Assembly (NCBI GenBank): GCA_035525785.1
Contig: DATLDQ010000032.1
Span: 1-30,847, forward strand
DNA: 30,847 nucleotides
Direction: 5' to 3'
From: CADEED01 sp035525785
GTDB taxonomy: Bacteria > Pseudomonadota > Gammaproteobacteria > Steroidobacterales > Steroidobacteraceae
Shown: piece after piece, positions 8,461 to 15,978 of the stretch
How positions within the stretch are numbered: position 1 is the stretch's first letter
How the letters are laid out: each line of letters opens with the position of its first letter
Notes under the pieces: generated by a model
Databases searched by the model: none
What the model saw: only the letters and a program-made list of their open reading frames with translations
Told to the model about the DNA's origin: nothing
Made by a program: the position numbers and the translations under genes

Positions 8461-9229
8461 GGCGTGCCTCCTCCAGGAATGCTCGCGGGGCCCCGAGCCG
8501 TAACGTCAGATGCTGTACATACGCCTCGCGTGCCAGCGCGGGCGAGGCGAAAGCGCGATCGCTCGTCAGCCAGGAGTCCGGCACCATCGCGACCACGTCG
8601 CGGATCAGCGCCGGCGTCAGAAGCGCGGACATCGCCGTGTCCGCCTCCTCGAGCGCATCGGCGAACTTCAGCAGGATGTGATCCTTGATGGCGGGAAATG
8701 CGCTGGACGCGCGGTCTGCGCGCTCCGGGTCCTGCGCCCAGCCATGGTGGAAATACAGCGCCGCGCCGTGGTCGATCAGCCAGAGCTTGCCGTGCCACAT
8801 GAGCATGTTGGCGTTGCGGCCGGTTCGATCCACGTTGCTCGCGAACGCGTCGAGCCAGACGATGCGGGAGGCCTGCGATGCGTCGAGCTCGTCCGCGACC
8901 GGGTCGAAGGTGACGGAGCCCGGAAGATAGTCGAAGCCCAGGTTCAGCCCCGCGCTGTCGCGGATGAGCTGCTGGATCTCGGCGTCCGGCTCGGTGCGCG
9001 CCAGGTCGGCATCGAGTTCGATGAACACGATCTCCGGCATGTCGAGCCCCGCGGCCCGCGCGAGTTCGCCGACGATGATTTCAGCGACCAGCACTTTCGG
9101 ACCTTGCCCGGCCCCGCGAAACTTGAGCACGTACATGCCGGCGTCGTCGGCTTCGACGATGGCGGGCAATGACCCGCCTTCACGCAATGGCGTGACGTAA
9201 CGGGTGGCGCTGACGGTGCGGAGCTTCAC
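8438..9229 (-). CDS. Stand-alone HipA-like kinase
   Basis: 263 residues, GTG start at 9229 with AGGGG just upstream. The C-terminal half carries HipA-family kinase features: a catalytic-loop-like NVDRTGRNANML, with Asp and Asn in the expected positions, followed by LIDHGAALYF where the metal-binding Asp is expected. The N-terminal part (ATRYVTPLREGGSLPAIVE, then YVLKFRGAG) looks like the nucleotide-binding lobe with a candidate ATP-binding Lys in VLKF. It lacks the N-subdomain and the hipB antitoxin neighbour of the classical HipBA toxin-antitoxin pair. Instead it overlaps a DUF3037 gene by 23 bp. The target is unknown; known HipA proteins phosphorylate aminoacyl-tRNA synthetases, but that cannot be carried over here. 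Base composition resembles the neighbours, so recent transfer is not evident. Confidence 0.85.
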   Translation of the reverse strand: MKLRTVSATRYVTPLREGGSLPAIVEADDAGMYVLKFRGAGQGPKVLVAEIIVGELARAAGLDMPEIVFIELDADLARTEPDAEIQQLIRDSAGLNLGFDYLPGSVTFDPVADELDASQASRIVWLDAFASNVDRTGRNANMLMWHGKLWLIDHGAALYFHHGWAQDPERADRASSAFPAIKDHILLKFADALEEADTAMSALLTPALIRDVVAMVPDSWLTSDRAFASPALAREAYVQHLTLRLGAPRAFLEEARRARAALV

Positions 9230-9347
9230 TGCCCCTATGATGCCATGGCTGTCGGCCGCCTAACTTGCGCTCGTTGCACCTGGAACTCGCGGACATCGCG
9301 TGGTCCGTACGAGCGGACAGCCGTTCGCCTTGCCAGATCCGCGGCGT

Positions 9348-9689
9348 CTATTTGTCGTCCCAGTGAAACCGGTGCATGAGCCGGTGCAGCAGCGGCGTGA
9401 ACAGCAACGCCGCGCTGACGATGAAGACCAGCCCGGCGTACAACGCGAAGCAACCGGCGAACAGTTTGCCCGCGGCGGTCGCCGGCGCATTCACCGGCCC
9501 CATGCCGCCGAGGAGCATCGCCGAATTCAGGAACCCGTCGAGCGGCGAGAGGTGTTCGAAGCCGCAGTAACCCGCCATGCCGATGGCCAGTGAGACGGCT
9601 ATGAGGGCGAGCGCGATCGAACCGTGCACGAGCAGGCGATGCCTGAAACGGGCGACAGGGAGCGGTGGTTGCTTGCGGGTCTCGTACAT
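9348..9689 (-). CDS. Small ion-channel-like membrane protein
   Basis: 113 residues starting at ATG 9689 with AAGGGG a few bases upstream, a better start than the long upstream extension that runs through rsmE. There are two clear hydrophobic helices: SIALALIAVSLAIGMAGYCG (about 24-43) and KLFAGCFALYAGLVFIVSAA (about 75-94). Between them lies a re-entrant-looking segment, DGFLNSAMLLGGMGP. This layout of helix, pore-like loop and helix, ending in LLHRLMHRFHW, resembles a widespread proteobacterial family sometimes labelled two-pore-domain ion channel-like. No canonical TVGYG potassium filter is present, so conductance is unproven. It begins 11 bp after the rsmE stop and may belong to the bioA-rsmE transcript. 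Confidence 0.75.
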   Translation of the reverse strand: MYETRKQPPLPVARFRHRLLVHGSIALALIAVSLAIGMAGYCGFEHLSPLDGFLNSAMLLGGMGPVNAPATAAGKLFAGCFALYAGLVFIVSAALLFTPLLHRLMHRFHWDDK

Positions 9690-9700
9690 GACCAACCCCT

Positions 9701-10432
9701 TCAGCGAAAGTCTCCGCCCATGGATTGCAGCGCTGCCAGCGCGGCGAGCCCGGCGGTTTCCGTGCGCAGGATGCGTGGACCTATGCGGTAGGCGCCGAAG
9801 CCATTGGCGGCCGCGAATCGCTGCTCGTTGTCGCCGAGACCGCCTTCCGGCCCGATGAGCAGGGCCACGGCCGATGCGCCATTGACCGCCGCGACCAGCG
9901 GCTGCGACGCGTCGGCGGCGAGCAGGCAGCGACGCGACTCCGGCGCGAGCTTTGCGATGGCATCGCCCAGCGACTGAGGTGCGGCGACTTCCGGAACCCG
10001 GTTGCGGCCGCATTGCTCGCACGCGGACACGGCGACGGCCTGCCAGTGTTCCAACTTCCGGTCACGCTGTTCGGCGCCGAGCTTGACCACGGAACGTTCG
10101 GCGAGCACCGGCAGGATGCGCGCCACGCCGAGCTCCGTGGCCTTCTGCACGATGAGATCCATACGCTCGCCGCGCGCCACGCCCTGGAGCAGCGTGATGT
10201 CGAGCGGCGATTCGCGTTCGACAGGGTCATGAGCGCCGACGCGTGCCCAGATCTTCTTGCCGTCACGCTCGAGCGTGCCTGCGTATTCGCCGCCCGTGCC
10301 ATCGAACAGCGTGACCTGCGCGCCGACGTCGAGCCGCAACACGCGCGTGAGGTGCAGGCCCGACTGTTCGGGCAGCCCGACTCCCTTGCCGGAGACCAGC
10401 TTCTGGTCGACGAAAACCCGGGTCACGCGCAT
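9701..10432 (-). CDS. rsmE: 16S rRNA (uracil(1498)-N3)-methyltransferase RsmE
   Basis: 243-residue SPOUT-class methyltransferase that makes m3U1498 in the 16S rRNA decoding centre using S-adenosylmethionine. The N-terminal PUA-like RNA-binding part (MRVTRVFVDQ, then LTRVLRLDVG) is followed by LLQGVARGERMDLIVQKATE and ATELGV. The C-terminal trefoil-knot motif LIGPEGGLGDNE and RILRTETAGLAAL are diagnostic. Its length is normal for the family. ATG at 10432 lies 10 bp inside the end of bioA, so the two are co-transcribed and probably coupled. I recall the same bioA-rsmE pairing in Pseudomonas. The pairing has no evident metabolic logic beyond both enzymes using S-adenosylmethionine (BioA as amino donor). 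Confidence 0.96.
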   Translation of the reverse strand: MRVTRVFVDQKLVSGKGVGLPEQSGLHLTRVLRLDVGAQVTLFDGTGGEYAGTLERDGKKIWARVGAHDPVERESPLDITLLQGVARGERMDLIVQKATELGVARILPVLAERSVVKLGAEQRDRKLEHWQAVAVSACEQCGRNRVPEVAAPQSLGDAIAKLAPESRRCLLAADASQPLVAAVNGASAVALLIGPEGGLGDNEQRFAAANGFGAYRIGPRILRTETAGLAALAALQSMGGDFR

Positions 10433-11781
10433 GCGAGCTCGATGCCTTCGGTGGCCACCCGCGCCAGCGCGTCGATCTCGTCGGGTTCGATGACATAGGG
10501 GGGCATGAAGTAGAGCGTCGTCCCTATCGGGCGGATCAGCGCGCCGCGTTCGAGCGCCAGACGGTAGATGCGCAGCCCGCGACGCTCGTGGAAGGGCCAG
10601 GGCGTGCGCGTGGCCACGTCCTTCATGAGCTCGATGGCGAGGATCATGCCCCGCTGGCGGATCTCGGCCACGTGCGGATGTCCCTCGAGATGGGCGACGC
10701 TCGCGCGCATGCGCGTCGCGAGCGCGCGGTTCCGTTCGAGCACGGGCTGCTCGCGGAAGATGGCGAGCGTGGCATTGGCCGCGGCGCAGGCCAGGGGATT
10801 CCCGGTGTAGCTGTGCGAGTGCAGGAAGGCGGTGAGGCGCGTGTACTCGTCGTAGAAGGCATCGTAGATGCCGTCGGTGGTCATCACCACCGACAGCGGC
10901 AGATAGCCGCCCGTCAAGCCTTTGGACAGGCACAGGTAGTCAGGCCGGATGCCGGCCTGCTCGCAGGCGAACATCGTGCCGGTGCGTCCGAAGCCGACGG
11001 CGATCTCGTCGGCGATGAGCTGCACGCCGAAGCGGTCGCAGGCGGCGCGCAGGAGCTCGAGGTACACCGGGTGGTACATGCGCATGCCGCCCGCGCATTG
11101 CACCAGCGGCTCGACGATCACGGCGGCCACCTCGTCGTGGTTCTGCTCGAGGGCGCGTTCCATGTGCGTGAACATCTGCCGCGCGTGCTCGCTCTCGCTC
11201 ACGCCCGGCTCGCGCAGGAAGGCATCGGGCGAGGGCACGGTGATCACGTCCATGAGCAGCGGACGGTAGATGGACTTGTAGAGCTCCACGTTGCCCACGG
11301 CCAGCGCGCCGAGGGTCTCGCCGTGGTAGCTGTTGGCGAGCGTGATGAATCGCGTCTTCCTCGATTGGCCGCGGTTACGCCAGTAATGGAAGCTCATCTT
11401 CACCGCGACTTCCACGGCCGCGGAGCCATTGTCGGCGAAGAAACACCGGTTGAGGCCGGCCGGCGCGATGCGCACCAGTTCCTCGGCGAGCTCGATGGCC
11501 GGCTGGTGCGTGAAGCCCGCGAAGATCGCGTGCTCGAGACGGCCTAACTGCTCGCCGACCGCCGCGTTGATGCGCGGATTGGAATGGCCGAAGAGATTCA
11601 CCCACCACGAGCTGATGCCGTCGATGTAACGCTTCCCGGCCTGGTCCTCGAGCCACACGCCCGAGCCCGAGCGCAGCGGGATCATGGGCACGGTCTCGTG
11701 GTCTTTCATCTGCGTGCAGGGATGCCACACGTGCGCCAGGTCGCGCGCGACCCAGTCGTTGCTGTCGAGTGGTTGCTTCAT
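10423..11781 (-). CDS. bioA: Adenosylmethionine-8-amino-7-oxononanoate aminotransferase (biotin synthesis)
   Basis: PLP-dependent class III aminotransferase that converts 7-keto-8-aminopelargonate to 7,8-diaminopelargonate, with S-adenosylmethionine as amino donor. The N-terminus has the BioA-specific HVWHPCTQM and the substrate-site ISSWWVNLFGHSNP. The PLP lysine is in LCLSKGLTGGYLPLS (about residue 287), with LIADEIAVGFGRTG before it and AFLHSHSYTGNPLACAAA after. I chose ATG at 11781; an in-frame GTG at 11790 would add three residues. No other bio gene is in the window, so the rest of the pathway must be elsewhere. ampD is divergent, with only about 33 bp between starts, so promoter elements must reach into one or both coding regions. 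Confidence 0.97.
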   Translation of the reverse strand: MKQPLDSNDWVARDLAHVWHPCTQMKDHETVPMIPLRSGSGVWLEDQAGKRYIDGISSWWVNLFGHSNPRINAAVGEQLGRLEHAIFAGFTHQPAIELAEELVRIAPAGLNRCFFADNGSAAVEVAVKMSFHYWRNRGQSRKTRFITLANSYHGETLGALAVGNVELYKSIYRPLLMDVITVPSPDAFLREPGVSESEHARQMFTHMERALEQNHDEVAAVIVEPLVQCAGGMRMYHPVYLELLRAACDRFGVQLIADEIAVGFGRTGTMFACEQAGIRPDYLCLSKGLTGGYLPLSVVMTTDGIYDAFYDEYTRLTAFLHSHSYTGNPLACAAANATLAIFREQPVLERNRALATRMRASVAHLEGHPHVAEIRQRGMILAIELMKDVATRTPWPFHERRGLRIYRLALERGALIRPIGTTLYFMPPYVIEPDEIDALARVATEGIELACA

Positions 11782-11785
11782 CGTG

Positions 11786-11803
11786 GCCACGAACTATTGT
11801 GGC
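11786..11803. promoter_or_regulatory. Imperfect inverted repeat between divergent bioA and ampD
   Basis: GCCACgaactattGTGGC occupies over half of the tiny gap between the two start codons. The arms are 5 bp. It does not resemble the BirA biotin operator (TTGTAAACC-N15-GGTTTACAA). It could be an operator or mRNA structure near either start, or chance. Confidence 0.3.
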
Positions 11804-11814
11804 ATGATGGTCGC

Positions 11815-12372
11815 ATGCGCGTGGACGTCAAGACGGGCCTGCTGGTCGGCGTGAACCAGGTGTTGTCGCCGTACTTCGACGAGCGACCCACGGGAGTCCG
11901 GCCCGACCTCATCGTGCTTCACGGCATCAGTCTGCCCCCCGGGGAATTCGGTGGGCCGTGGGTCGCGCGTCTGTTCACCGGCAATCTGCCGGCCGATGCG
12001 CACCCCGAGTTCCGCGAGCGCGCGGGCTTGCGGGTTTCCGCGCATCTGTTCGTGAGACGTGGCGGTGAGGTAGTGCAGTTCGTGTCGTTCAACGACCGTG
12101 CCTGGCACGCCGGCAGGTCGAGCTGGCAGGGCCGCGAAGCCTGCAATGACTACTCCATCGGCATCGAATGCGAGGGCACCGACGAGGTTCCCTATTCGGA
12201 GGCGCAGTACGCGTGCCTGCGGAAGCTGCTGCCGATGTTGTTAGCCGCTTACCCGGCGATAACGCGCGAGCGGATCGTGGGACATAGCGACGTGGCGCCG
12301 GGGCGCAAGACCGACCCGGGCCCGTCGTTCGATTGGGGACAGATCTATTTGCCTACGACGTCCGCATCGTAG
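11815..12372 (+). CDS. ampD: 1,6-anhydro-N-acetylmuramyl-L-alanine amidase AmpD
   Basis: 185-residue cytosolic zinc amidase (amidase_2 fold) that removes the stem peptide from anhydro-muropeptides during murein recycling, and so limits AmpR-type beta-lactamase induction in bacteria that have it. Expected ligands are present: H36 (LIVLHGISLPPGEFG), H157 (GHSDVAPGRKTDPG) and D167. Catalytic E118 (GIECEGTD) and K165 correspond to E116 and K162 of the Citrobacter enzyme. AWHAG at about 97-100 is also typical. There is no signal peptide, fitting the recycling enzyme rather than exported AmiD. The ATG at 11815 gives a normal length; the longer upstream frame is antisense to bioA. The last codons and the stop lie in a large palindrome. 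Confidence 0.95.
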   Translation: MRVDVKTGLLVGVNQVLSPYFDERPTGVRPDLIVLHGISLPPGEFGGPWVARLFTGNLPADAHPEFRERAGLRVSAHLFVRRGGEVVQFVSFNDRAWHAGRSSWQGREACNDYSIGIECEGTDEVPYSEAQYACLRKLLPMLLAAYPAITRERIVGHSDVAPGRKTDPGPSFDWGQIYLPTTSAS

Positions 12373-12385
12373 GCAAACAGATCTG
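12340..12385. terminator. Large near-perfect palindrome between convergent ampD and cobO, probable bidirectional terminator
   Basis: Arms of 19 nt (12340-12358 and 12367-12385) pair with a single mismatch around an 8-nt loop. The core tttgcctacga / tcgtaggcaaa is perfect. The structure contains the final ampD codons and its stop (12370-12372) and ends 7 bp before the cobO stop. There is no long U run on either strand, only short A/T tracts inside the stem, so intrinsic termination is likely but not certain. It may instead protect mRNA ends or reduce antisense read-through. Confidence 0.65.
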
Positions 12386-12391
12386 CCTCCT

Positions 12392-12949
12392 TCATCCATG
12401 TCCCCGGTCATGTCGCCACAGCACCTCTGACCCGTTCTCATGCCGCGCCAGCACGCGCGCGATGACGAACAGCAGATCACTGAGCCGGTTCAGGTACTTC
12501 GGTACCTCGGGATTCACCGGCTCCGCATCCGCCAATGTCCACACGCACCGCTCCGCGCGCCGCACGACGGTGCGCGCGAGGTGACACGCGGATGCGCCCG
12601 GGCCACCCGCCGGCAGGATGAAATCCTTGAGCGCGGGCAGCGGATCGTTGAACGCGTCGAGCACCTGCTCGAGCCTTGCGATCTGCTCGGGCTTGATGAG
12701 GGTCGAGCCGGGAATGCACAGCTCGCCGCCGAGATCGAACAGGTCGTGCTGGATTTCGGTGAGGCAGCCCGACACCTCGGCCGGGATGCCGGGCACGCCG
12801 AGGATCACGCCTATCGAGCTATTGGCCTCGTCGACGGTGCCATAGGCCTCGACGCGCGCGTGATCCTTGCGTACCCGGGTGCCGTCTCCCAAGCCGGTGG
12901 TGCCGTCATCGCCTGTGCGCGTGTAGATCCTGCTCAAGCGATTGCCCAT
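12392..12949 (-). CDS. cobO: Cob(I)alamin adenosyltransferase, PduO/MMAB type
   Basis: 185 residues; transfers the adenosyl group of ATP to cob(I)alamin to make adenosylcobalamin. The N-terminal ATP loop RIYTRTGDDGTTGLGDG and the helical-bundle motif VEAYGTVDEANSSIG are diagnostic of the PduO/MMAB family, as is ARTVVRRAERCVWTL followed by PKYLNRLSDLLFVIAR near the C-terminus. It is not the CobA/BtuR P-loop type, so the symbol cobO follows common annotation practice; pduO or mmaB would be equally valid. The ATG has a strong GGAGG 6 bp upstream. It starts 18 bp after btuB, so it is co-transcribed and presumably under the same cobalamin riboswitch. This links uptake to conversion into the coenzyme form. 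Confidence 0.95.
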   Translation of the reverse strand: MGNRLSRIYTRTGDDGTTGLGDGTRVRKDHARVEAYGTVDEANSSIGVILGVPGIPAEVSGCLTEIQHDLFDLGGELCIPGSTLIKPEQIARLEQVLDAFNDPLPALKDFILPAGGPGASACHLARTVVRRAERCVWTLADAEPVNPEVPKYLNRLSDLLFVIARVLARHENGSEVLWRHDRGHG

Positions 12950-12967
12950 GCGGCCTCCGAAGGTTCG

Positions 12968-14827
12968 CTACTCGAAGCTGTAGCGTACTCCAACCGTCCA
13001 GGCGCGGCCCTCGGTGCGATAGCCGTCTGCGAAGGAGTAGTGCTCGTCGAGCAGATTTTCCAGGCGGCTCTGCAGCGTGAGCTGCGAGGTCATGCGGTAG
13101 CGCACCGTCGCGTTCACCAGCGCGTAGGAGTCGAGCGTAACCGTGGGGAAGCCGAAGTCCTTGCGATTGCCCGAGGCGACCACGTCGACTCCCACGTCGA
13201 ACGGGCCCACGTCGCGGTCGACCGCGAAGCTCAGCGTTTCGCGCGCACGGCGCAGCAGGCGCGTGTCCAGCGCCGCATCGCGCGGATCCTGCAGCGTGAG
13301 CTCGGCACGAGCCCGCCAGGCAGCACCGGTGAATGCCCATCCCAGTTCCACGCCCTTGATGCGCGCGCGATCGATGTTGCGGTTCTCGCCCCGGAAGGTA
13401 TTCGGGTCGATCACGAAGAAGTTGATGAGATCGCGGATGCGGTTGTCGAATGCCGAGAGCGTCAGCAGCTGTCGATGTCCGAGCTTCTGCCGCACCGTGA
13501 CTTCCACCTGGCGCGACACCTCCGGTTGCAGATCGGCATTGCCGCCGAAGCCGAATCGATCGGTGGAGTCGGGCGCGCGGAAGGCCTTGCCACCCGAAAG
13601 CGTGACGCGCGTGCCGGTGTCGAATTCCATGCCGACTTCGGCGTTCCAGGTGACTTCGCTGCCAAACGTCTCGTGGTCGACGCCGCCCACGGCCAGGCGT
13701 GAAGTGAGAGGGCCGAGCTCGAACTGGTCCTGCACGAAGACCTGCGTGACCGAGGTGTTCTCGTCGAACACCGTATCGAAGGATTTGGCGTCGGTGTTTT
13801 CATCGCTGAACTGCACGCCGAGCGACAACGCATGGCTCGCGAGCTCCGGCAGGTCCACCTGCACTCCGGCGCTATTGCGGCGCGTGTGCGCGAAGTCGAG
13901 GCCCGAGTCATCGCCGTCGAAGTTGGGCTGCAGTTGATCGATGTCGTCGTTGGCCTGGTTCGCCGTGAGGCGCAGGCCGAGACCGCGCGTGCCACGATAT
14001 TCAGCCTCCGCCGAGTAGACACTGGTCTCGAAGTCATTCGAGCGATCGAGAAAATCGCCGCTGAAGAAATCCTGCTCGGCGTATTCGGTGCGGCCCTCGG
14101 CGCGCCACGCCCGGCCGCGCAACGTGAGTGCGTCGGTCGCGGCGATTTCCATCGACGCGCGGCCAGTCACGTTGCGGTAACCACGGTCGCTGGAGCTGTC
14201 GAGGAATACCGGCATGCCGTCGCTTTCCGAGTAGCTGCCGCCGAATCCGAAGCGGGTTTTCTCGCCCGCATTCACCGCGCCATCGGCGAACAGCTGCTGC
14301 GTGGCATCGCTGCCATAGGTGGCGCCGGCGCTCAATCCCTCGCGCGCCGCGCCGCGCGTGAACAGCTGGACCACGCCACCGATGGCATCGGTGCCATATA
14401 ACGCCGAGCGCGGGCCCTTCACGATTTCGATGCGCTCGATGGATTCCGGCGCGATGTTCTGCAGCGCCGCGCCGCCGATGGTGCCCGGGTTGATGCGCAC
14501 GCCGTCGACGAGCACCACGGTGTGGTTGCTGTCGGTGCCGCGCATGAACAGCGAAGTGGTCTGGCCCGGACCGCCGTTGCGCGAGATCTCGAGACCTGCA
14601 CGACCCTGGAGCAGCTCGCTCACGTCGCTGGCCATCGAGCGTTCGATGTCGTTGCGCGAGATGACGATGACCGGTGCGCCCACGGCGTCGAGTGGCACGG
14701 GAGTGCGCGTGGCGGTTACCACGGTTTCCTCGAGCTCGTCCTGCGCGAAGGCGGGGAAGGAAATGAAGGAAGTAGTGAGAGCCGCGGCGACGCCGACGGC
14801 GACCAACGAGAAACGATGCCGATTCAT
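12968..14827 (-). CDS. btuB: TonB-dependent cobalamin receptor BtuB
   Basis: 619-residue outer-membrane receptor (Escherichia coli BtuB is about 614). A 29-residue signal peptide ends FPAFAQ, followed by a TonB box-like EETVVTATRTP. A plug domain follows with ISRNDIERSMASDVSELLQ, then GRAGLEISRNGGPGQTTSLF and VLVDGVRINPG, and IEIVKGPRSALYGTDAIGGVV at its end. The rest is a beta barrel rich in alternating aromatic strands, ending WTVGVRYSFE. The start at 14827 is fixed by the signal peptide and by GGAGAGG just upstream; the longer open frame to 15022 merely crosses the leader. The cobalamin riboswitch in that leader supports cobalamin as substrate. cobO follows. Confidence 0.96.
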   Translation of the reverse strand: MNRHRFSLVAVGVAAALTTSFISFPAFAQDELEETVVTATRTPVPLDAVGAPVIVISRNDIERSMASDVSELLQGRAGLEISRNGGPGQTTSLFMRGTDSNHTVVLVDGVRINPGTIGGAALQNIAPESIERIEIVKGPRSALYGTDAIGGVVQLFTRGAAREGLSAGATYGSDATQQLFADGAVNAGEKTRFGFGGSYSESDGMPVFLDSSSDRGYRNVTGRASMEIAATDALTLRGRAWRAEGRTEYAEQDFFSGDFLDRSNDFETSVYSAEAEYRGTRGLGLRLTANQANDDIDQLQPNFDGDDSGLDFAHTRRNSAGVQVDLPELASHALSLGVQFSDENTDAKSFDTVFDENTSVTQVFVQDQFELGPLTSRLAVGGVDHETFGSEVTWNAEVGMEFDTGTRVTLSGGKAFRAPDSTDRFGFGGNADLQPEVSRQVEVTVRQKLGHRQLLTLSAFDNRIRDLINFFVIDPNTFRGENRNIDRARIKGVELGWAFTGAAWRARAELTLQDPRDAALDTRLLRRARETLSFAVDRDVGPFDVGVDVVASGNRKDFGFPTVTLDSYALVNATVRYRMTSQLTLQSRLENLLDEHYSFADGYRTEGRAWTVGVRYSFE

Positions 14828-14831
14828 AAAT

Positions 14832-14890
14832 GCCTCTCCATGCACGCCCGCATGGCTGGTGTTGGAACACCCAGGCAGCGGTGGAGAGGC
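14832..14890 (-). promoter_or_regulatory. Ribosome-site-sequestering hairpin (expression platform) of btuB
   Basis: On the minus strand the ribosome-binding site in 14832-14840 (GGAGAGGC core) is complementary over 9 bp to 14882-14890 (GCCTCTCC core). A smaller hairpin lies inside the loop (stem ctgggtgtt / aacaccag, one bulge). Pairing would hide the btuB ribosome site, as expected for translational control downstream of a cobalamin-bound aptamer. The pairing is read from the sequence; the switching mechanism is inferred. Confidence 0.75.
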
Positions 14891-14933
14891 CGAATAGCCC
14901 CCCGTCGCCCGCCGCAACTGGGAAATACCGATC

Positions 14934-15130
14934 GGCCGGTCTCCGGACTCTCGAACCGAAGCCACGTTTCCGGGGCTTCGGCGCATCGCCTTCCCAGGCC
15001 GCCCTTCGTTTGAAGGACTCAACCCAGTGGCATGTGACGCGCTTTGGTTCGATTACCGTTGCGGGGGCAGTGCTGGAATCGCTGTTTCATGACAGCTCAC
15101 CAGCTTCCCGTAACCTTTCGGCGGGGCGCA
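14934..15130 (-). promoter_or_regulatory. Cobalamin riboswitch aptamer upstream of btuB-cobO
   Basis: Reading the minus strand, the conserved blocks occur in order: aggttacGGGAAgctGGTG, then GCccCCGCAACGGTAA, then GCCACTGG, then TGGGAAGGCG, and finally the B12 box gaGTCCGGAGACCGGCC ending at 14934. These match the canonical cobalamin aptamer elements (GGGAA..GGTG, CCCCGCAACTGTAA, CCACTG, GGGAAGG, B12 box). Cobalamin or adenosylcobalamin binding would repress btuB and cobO. The 5' end is approximate. The remaining 60 bp to the divergent gene must hold the promoter, but I see no convincing -35/-10 pair. Confidence 0.93.
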
Positions 15131-15192
15131 CTCTAGCGATAATCGGCATGAATTGACAGTTCCGCCGGGGGTCACGCAGGCTTCGGCCCGCC

Positions 15193-15975
15193 ATGCCCAT
15201 TACCGAACCATCGAATGAACTCAAAGCCGCGCTCGACGCGGCGCGTGCCGCCGCCGAAGTCATCCGCGGCTTCTATCAACGCAACGTGAAGATCGAGGTG
15301 AAGGCGGACAAGACGCCGGTCACCGAAGCCGACGTACGTTCCGAGGAGACCATCCGCGAGATGCTGACCCGGCGGTTCCCGTCGTATGGCTTCTACGGCG
15401 AAGAGACCGGCAAGTCGGACATCGACGCCGAGAGCGTGTGGCTGGTCGACCCCATCGACGGCACCAAGTCGTTCGTGCGCGAATGCCCGTTTTTTTCCAC
15501 GCAGATCGCGCTCATGCGCGGCGGCCGTTTCGTACTCGGCGTGTCGATGGCTCCCGCTTACGACGAGGTCGCGTGGGCAGAGCGCGGCGCGGGCGCATTC
15601 CTGAATGGCAAGCCCATCAAGGCGAGCGCCGTGAGTCAGCTCGATGGCGCCATCGTCTCCACCGGCAATCTCAAGACGCTGACGAAATCCGACGCGTGGA
15701 ACCGGTTGGGCAATCTCATCCAGTCGACCAATCGCATCCGCGGCTACGGGGATTTCGTGCACTACCACCTGCTGGCGCGCGGCGCGCTCGACGTGGTGAT
15801 CGAATCGGACGTGAACATCCTCGACATCGCGGCGCTGACGGTCATCGTGGAGGAGGCCGGCGGCAAGTTCACCGACCTCGCAGGCGGCCCGGTGGGGCTC
15901 GACACCACCACCGTGCTGGCCACCAACGGTGCGTTGCACGCGCCGGTGATGGAGACCCTGCGCTTCGGCGGCTGA
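15193..15975 (+). CDS. Inositol-monophosphatase-family phosphatase (HisN/CysQ-like)
   Basis: 260-residue Mg2+-dependent, Li+-sensitive-fold phosphatase. Metal and catalytic motifs are all present: VKADKTPVTEADVRSEE, GFYGEETG, the signature WLVDPIDGTKSFVR, and the second Asp motif NILDIAALTVIVEEAGGKF. Family members hydrolyse inositol phosphate, histidinol phosphate (HisN), 3'-phosphoadenosine phosphates (CysQ) or fructose bisphosphate. The DGTKSF form of the motif and the overall length are nearest to HisN-type histidinol-phosphatase in my judgement, but no histidine or sulfur gene adjoins it, so the substrate is left open. The ATG at 15193 has no clear ribosome site. A small membrane-protein gene follows after 3 bp and is probably co-transcribed. 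Confidence 0.85.
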   Translation: MPITEPSNELKAALDAARAAAEVIRGFYQRNVKIEVKADKTPVTEADVRSEETIREMLTRRFPSYGFYGEETGKSDIDAESVWLVDPIDGTKSFVRECPFFSTQIALMRGGRFVLGVSMAPAYDEVAWAERGAGAFLNGKPIKASAVSQLDGAIVSTGNLKTLTKSDAWNRLGNLIQSTNRIRGYGDFVHYHLLARGALDVVIESDVNILDIAALTVIVEEAGGKFTDLAGGPVGLDTTTVLATNGALHAPVMETLRFGG

Positions 15976-15978
15976 ACG

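Noticed and set aside
9230..9347. Possible RNA gene or small ORF in the gap between the ion-channel-like and HipA-like genes
   Set aside because: Only a short 5-bp inverted repeat (gtccg...cggac) is visible; no tRNA-like fold, terminator or credible small ORF.
14828..15022. N-terminal extension of the btuB frame upstream of 14827
   Set aside because: It runs through the riboswitch and ribosome site. The signal peptide and GGAGAGG fix the start at 14827.
15130..15192. TTGACA at 15153 as promoter of the phosphatase gene
   Set aside because: No -10-like hexamer lies 16-18 bp downstream, and the gene starts only 35 bp later.
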